Shown in pieces: positions 60,420-64,000 of a DNA stretch of 64,000 nt. The stretch is from JAAYDH01 sp035353055. Lineage in GTDB: Bacteria; Bacillota_I; Bacilli_A; RFN20; CAG-826. A model generated the notes under the pieces. The model was not told where the DNA came from. It did not search any database and worked only from the letters and a program-made list of their open reading frames with translations. The DNA is taken from NCBI GenBank assembly GCA_035353055.1, contig DAOPYW010000002.1:1-64000 (forward strand), given 5' to 3'. A program made the position numbers and the translations under genes. The first letter of the stretch is position 1; each line of letters starts with the position of its first letter.

Positions 60420-61550
60420 ATGCCATATAAAATTGTCGCGATGATTTTGGCAGGAGGCAAGGGAACAAGGCTTGAATCACTGACCAAAAAAATCGCTAAA
60501 CCAGCCGTTTCTTTTGCTGCGAAATATCGAATTATAGATTTCCCTCTCAGCAACTGCGCGAATAGCGGAATCAACAACGTCGGAGTCTTGATGCAATACG
60601 AGGCTTTAGCTCTTGACAGCTATGTCAGCAACGGAGAGAAATGGGGTTTGAATGGCGTGCACTCCTTCATGGCCACCCTCACTCCAAGGCAGACTGAAGA
60701 TAGCGCAAAATGGTATAAAGGCACCGCCGACGCCATCACCCAAAACATTGATTTCCTCGATGCTCAAAATCCAGACTATGTTCTAATTTTGTCTGGCGAT
60801 CACATATATAAAACCCTCTACAATGAAATGATAGATCTCCACGTTTCCAGCGCAGCGGATGCGACAATTTCCGTCATTGAAGTTGACCCAAGCGAAGCAA
60901 GTCGCTTTGGCATCATGGCTGTCAATAAAAATGATGTCATCACTGAATTCCAAGAGAAACCAAAGGTTCCCAAGAGCAACTTAGCCTCGATGGGCATCTA
61001 TGTTTTCACTTGGAAGACCTTGCGGAGCTATCTCAAAGAAGATGAAAAAAATGATGAATCTGACCATGATTTTGGCAAAAACATCATCCCGACAATGCTA
61101 GCGACTGGCAAAAAGCTACAAGCTTTTCGCTTCCAAGGATATTGGAAAGATGTCGGAACGCTTGTCTCTCTGCACCAAGCAAACATGGACATCGCTCTCG
61201 ACCGAAGAGAGCTTGATTTATTCGATGGCGATGATTTAACAAAAATATATAGTGAGGACACTCACAGCGTCCCTCAATATGTCGGCACAAAAGGTTCGAT
61301 TAAAAGAAGCATAGCTAACCAAGGCGCCATCATTTTAGGCTCGGTTGATTCATGCGTCGTTTCTAATGAAGTGGTCATCGAGGAGGGCGCTATTTGCACT
61401 CGCTGTGTCATCATGGCTGGCGCTCGCATCAAAAAGGGCACCAAAATCAACAATGCTATTGTCGCTCCTGACACCGTTGTCGGTGGAAAGCAGGAGATCA
61501 ATTTAGGTAAACCCGATGTTGTCCTTGTTTCAGGAGGTAGTTACAAATGA
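60420..61550 (+). CDS. glgC: Glucose-1-phosphate adenylyltransferase, catalytic subunit
   Basis: The 376-residue enzyme makes ADP-glucose for glycogen. It has the nucleotide loop MILAGGKGTRLESLTK, AKPAVSFAAKYRIIDFPLSN (AKPAVSF with RIIDFPLSN), LSGDHIYK, and EFQEKPK, and a C-terminal left-handed beta helix. The start is the ATG at 60420 after CGGAGG; a longer frame upstream runs through the promoter. It overlaps glgD by 4 bases; in Firmicutes GlgC and GlgD form a mixed tetramer. Confidence 0.96.
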   Translation: MPYKIVAMILAGGKGTRLESLTKKIAKPAVSFAAKYRIIDFPLSNCANSGINNVGVLMQYEALALDSYVSNGEKWGLNGVHSFMATLTPRQTEDSAKWYKGTADAITQNIDFLDAQNPDYVLILSGDHIYKTLYNEMIDLHVSSAADATISVIEVDPSEASRFGIMAVNKNDVITEFQEKPKVPKSNLASMGIYVFTWKTLRSYLKEDEKNDESDHDFGKNIIPTMLATGKKLQAFRFQGYWKDVGTLVSLHQANMDIALDRRELDLFDGDDLTKIYSEDTHSVPQYVGTKGSIKRSIANQGAIILGSVDSCVVSNEVVIEEGAICTRCVIMAGARIKKGTKINNAIVAPDTVVGGKQEINLGKPDVVLVSGGSYK

Positions 61551-62665
61551 ACAGAGTAATTGGCATCTGCAATCTTCACGACGGACCGGATCTTGGTCTA
61601 TTGACTGAAAACCGCCCGCTTGGGGCAGTCACTTTCCTCGGCCGCTATGGCTTGATGGACTTTGCTTTATCAAACCTCTCGAACTCTGGCATCGACCGCA
61701 TCAATATCTTGGTCGAAAAAAATGTCCGCGCTGTCCGAGCTCACGTCCGCGAAGGACAGACTTGGATCAATAATACAAAAACTGGATATCTGCGGTTATT
61801 TTTCAATGAAAAAACAATTGCTAATCCTCGCTTCAATACTGACATTTCGAATTTGCTCGCCAACCGCTCCTTCTTCGAAGATGAAACTGGCGACTTTATT
61901 CTCATCACCAATCCCTTTATGCTCGCTTCCGTCGATTTCCGTCCTTTTATCGACGCGCATATTGCTTCTGGAGCCGAAGCTTCGGTCATCTATAAGCATG
62001 TTATTACCGCTGACACCGATTATCTCAACTGTGGAACTCTCAGCATTGAAAAAGATGGCTTAGTGAGCAAGATCTCAAACAATGCTGGCATGAAAAAAGC
62101 GGTGGATGTTTCTTTGGGCACCTATGTTTTCAACCGCGAAACCTTTGAAAAAATATTGAGAATGTCCCGCGAAGTCTCCCTTCTTTATGGCCTTCGAAAA
62201 ATGCTCCGATACTGCATCGATGAAAAATTGCTCAAGCTTAACGCTTGGGAATTCACTGGTTTTGTGGCTCCAATGCTAAACTTATCTGACTATATTAATC
62301 ATTCATTGGAACTCCTCACTTATTCTCTTCGCTCAAAACTATTCCTCGATGACTGGCCGATATACACGGTCACGCATAACACTCCGCCCGCTTTATATGG
62401 GCCGGATGCAGATGTGAAAAACTGCTTTATTGCTAACGGCTGCATCATCAAAGGCAAAGTTCGCAATTCCATCATTTCCCGCGACGTGATTATCGAAGAG
62501 GGAACATCAGTGGACAATTCGATCATCTTCACCAAATCGGTGGTTGGAAAAGGAATCAAAGTGAACTACGTTTTAGCAGACAAGTCTGTTAAAATACTCC
62601 AGTGCCATGAAGTGAATGGCCAAAAAGATGAATTTTTGTTCATCGAACAAGGAGCTCATATTTAA
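61547..62665 (+). CDS. glgD: GlgD, regulatory subunit of ADP-glucose synthesis
   Basis: The 372-residue protein is parallel to GlgC (GAVTFLGRYGLMDFALSNLS; PALYG near the C-terminal beta helix). It lacks the intact GGxGTRL nucleotide loop, reading HDGPDLGLLTENRPLG (HDGPDLGLL) instead. Members of this group are poorly active alone and raise the activity of GlgC. Its stop codon shares one base with the glgA start. Confidence 0.94.
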   Translation: MNRVIGICNLHDGPDLGLLTENRPLGAVTFLGRYGLMDFALSNLSNSGIDRINILVEKNVRAVRAHVREGQTWINNTKTGYLRLFFNEKTIANPRFNTDISNLLANRSFFEDETGDFILITNPFMLASVDFRPFIDAHIASGAEASVIYKHVITADTDYLNCGTLSIEKDGLVSKISNNAGMKKAVDVSLGTYVFNRETFEKILRMSREVSLLYGLRKMLRYCIDEKLLKLNAWEFTGFVAPMLNLSDYINHSLELLTYSLRSKLFLDDWPIYTVTHNTPPALYGPDADVKNCFIANGCIIKGKVRNSIISRDVIIEEGTSVDNSIIFTKSVVGKGIKVNYVLADKSVKILQCHEVNGQKDEFLFIEQGAHI

Positions 62666-64000
62666 TGAAAATAGTGATGGTTGCTAGCGAAGCTAGACCG
62701 TTATGCAAAACCGGCGGGCTCGCCGATGTCATATATTCCCTATCAAAAGAGCTGGCGGTGATGGGCGAAGAAGTCTTCATTATTCTTCCCTATTATCGCT
62801 TTATTAAGCAGAGCACTCGGCCTTCAGTAAAAAAGGTCTGCTCTTATGTGGTGCCCATGTCATGGCGCAGCGAGAGAGCTGATGTCTATTATACCTACGA
62901 TAGCGGAATCACCTACTATCTCATCGACAACGCTCGATACTTTGATCGCGACCATTTTTATGGTGACTGGGATGACAATGAGAGATTTGCTTTCTTCGCT
63001 CTTGCGAGCAAAGAATTGCTCTATCACATCTCTCTCGTTCCCGATATCATCCATTGCCACGATTGGCATGTGGGGATGATTCCCTGCCTTTTCAAGGAAG
63101 ATGAAAACGCTATCAAACATTTCAAAAAGACCAAATTTGTCTTCTCTATTCACAACCCAGCTTTTCAAGGTATGATGCCTGAATCAGTATTAGGAGACTA
63201 TTTCAATCTTCCCGACTCTCTTTACGAAAATGGGAATCTGCGCTTCAAAGATCAAGTCTCCAGCCTCAAAGCCGGCATTATTTATGCCGATAAGATTACT
63301 ACTGTATCCCCCAATCATCAGAAAGAATTGCTCTCACTAGAAGGCGGAATGGGCCTGGATTCAGTCTTGCACTTCCGCGAATATGATTTCATCGGCGTTT
63401 TAAACGGCATCGACTACCAAGAATTCAATCCCGTCAACGATGAGATGATTATTTATCCATATAATGGCGTCAGCATTTTCCGAGAAAAAACAAACAATAA
63501 AAAAGCTTTGTTTGAGCAGCTGCACATCACCGATTATGGGCAGCCATTATTTGCCTTAATCTCGAGATTAACCTGGCAGAAAGGCATGGATATCATCCTC
63601 CCCGCGATTGAAAATCTCGCGCAAAAAGGAGCGAATATTGTTCTGCTCGGCTCTGGCGAGTACAAATACGAGCAAATGCTCGAGCGCGTCAGAAGTCGAT
63701 ATCCAAATAATATCGCTATCTATATCGGCTACAGCGATAAGCTAGCGCACCAAATATATGCCAGCAGCGATTTCTTCTTGATGCCTTCGCTATTTGAGCC
63801 TTGTGGCTTGGGGCAAATGATCGCCCAGAGATATGGCAGTTTGCCCATCGTCCGCCGCACTGGAGGACTAAAGGATTCTGTCACCGGCTATGATGGTACT
63901 AACGAGCGACTCGCTAATGGATTTAGCTTTGACGACTATAACTCCGAAGCTTTTTCCAATACCTGTCTCTACGCTCTAGACATCTGGCAGAATGTGCCGC
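62665..64000 (+). CDS. glgA: Glycogen synthase (3' end outside window)
   Basis: This open frame runs off the right edge after 445 codons (usual length about 480). It is a GT5 enzyme that adds glucose from ADP-glucose to glycogen. It has the N-terminal KTGGLADV (15-22), CHDWHVGMIP, SRLTWQKGMD, and the C-terminal LFEPCGLGQMIAQRYG with RTGGLKD. The ATG overlaps the glgD stop by 1 base; GGAGC lies 9 bases upstream. The cluster may continue with branching enzyme or phosphorylase beyond the window. Confidence 0.95.
   Translation, partial: MKIVMVASEARPLCKTGGLADVIYSLSKELAVMGEEVFIILPYYRFIKQSTRPSVKKVCSYVVPMSWRSERADVYYTYDSGITYYLIDNARYFDRDHFYGDWDDNERFAFFALASKELLYHISLVPDIIHCHDWHVGMIPCLFKEDENAIKHFKKTKFVFSIHNPAFQGMMPESVLGDYFNLPDSLYENGNLRFKDQVSSLKAGIIYADKITTVSPNHQKELLSLEGGMGLDSVLHFREYDFIGVLNGIDYQEFNPVNDEMIIYPYNGVSIFREKTNNKKALFEQLHITDYGQPLFALISRLTWQKGMDIILPAIENLAQKGANIVLLGSGEYKYEQMLERVRSRYPNNIAIYIGYSDKLAHQIYASSDFFLMPSLFEPCGLGQMIAQRYGSLPIVRRTGGLKDSVTGYDGTNERLANGFSFDDYNSEAFSNTCLYALDIWQNVP

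Noticed and set aside
1..64000. Mycoplasma-type genetic code (TGA = Trp)
   Set aside because: Several genes stop at TGA (4614, 9616, 47646) and tryptophans are encoded by TGG.

Overview
The window looks like a chromosomal segment of a low-GC Gram-positive (Firmicutes, Bacilli-like) bacterium, probably an uncultured host-associated fermenter. The grounds are Bacillus-type gene order (gmk, priA, rsmB, rlmN, prpC, prkC, rsgA, rpe, then rpmB), AddAB instead of RecBCD, strong AGGAGG ribosome sites, AT-rich sigmaA-type promoters and rho-independent terminators. TGA is used as a stop (genes ending at 4614, 9616 and 47646), so the code is the standard one and not the Mycoplasma code. No rRNA, CRISPR array, prophage or origin was seen, and no gap between genes exceeds about 300 bases.

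Layout. 1-6066: the end of a surface protein, an MtaD-like deaminase, a methyltransferase-like protein, a zinc-ribbon membrane protein, RdgB and DegV. 6262-8350: the one visibly mobile patch, with an orphan gene, an insertion sequence of 1120 bp flanked by exact 26-bp direct repeats, and a tRNA-Gly gene with its own promoter and terminator. 8403-10440: thioredoxin, TraX-like and CPBP membrane proteins on the minus strand. 10536-21237: a 2247-residue membrane-anchored protein packed tightly with yigZ-like, mrp, pepP and glpK genes. 21294-29522: a small membrane protein, a lipoprotein, addB-addA and a DUF5677-like gene. 29553-31193: a nucleoside kinase. 31425-39309: a PPi-type phosphofructokinase followed directly by the complete atpIBEFHAGDC operon. 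39290-48630: a thioredoxin-like lipoprotein, adhE-gpsA, preT-preA, a YccF protein, ppa, trmL and a second thioredoxin-like lipoprotein. 48620-59763: rqcH diverging from the gmk-priA-X-rsmB'-rlmN-prpC-prkC'-rsgA-rpe-membrane protein operon, then rpmB. 59838-64000: a membrane protein and the glycogen synthesis operon glgC-glgD-glgA, which runs off the right edge.

Together the genes describe a sugar-fermenting cell: PPi-linked glycolysis, ethanol formation by AdhE, glycogen storage, glycerol uptake and phospholipid backbone synthesis (GlpK, GpsA), and an F-type ATP synthase whose c subunit carries a two-carboxylate motif associated with Na+ coupling. The observations most worth a second look are an RsmB homologue that has lost both catalytic cysteines and its SAM loop, the giant CvpA-headed protein, the Na+-type c subunit, the 26-bp repeats around the IS, and a set of genes whose -10 box lies only 6-7 bases before the start codon, which suggests leaderless mRNAs.
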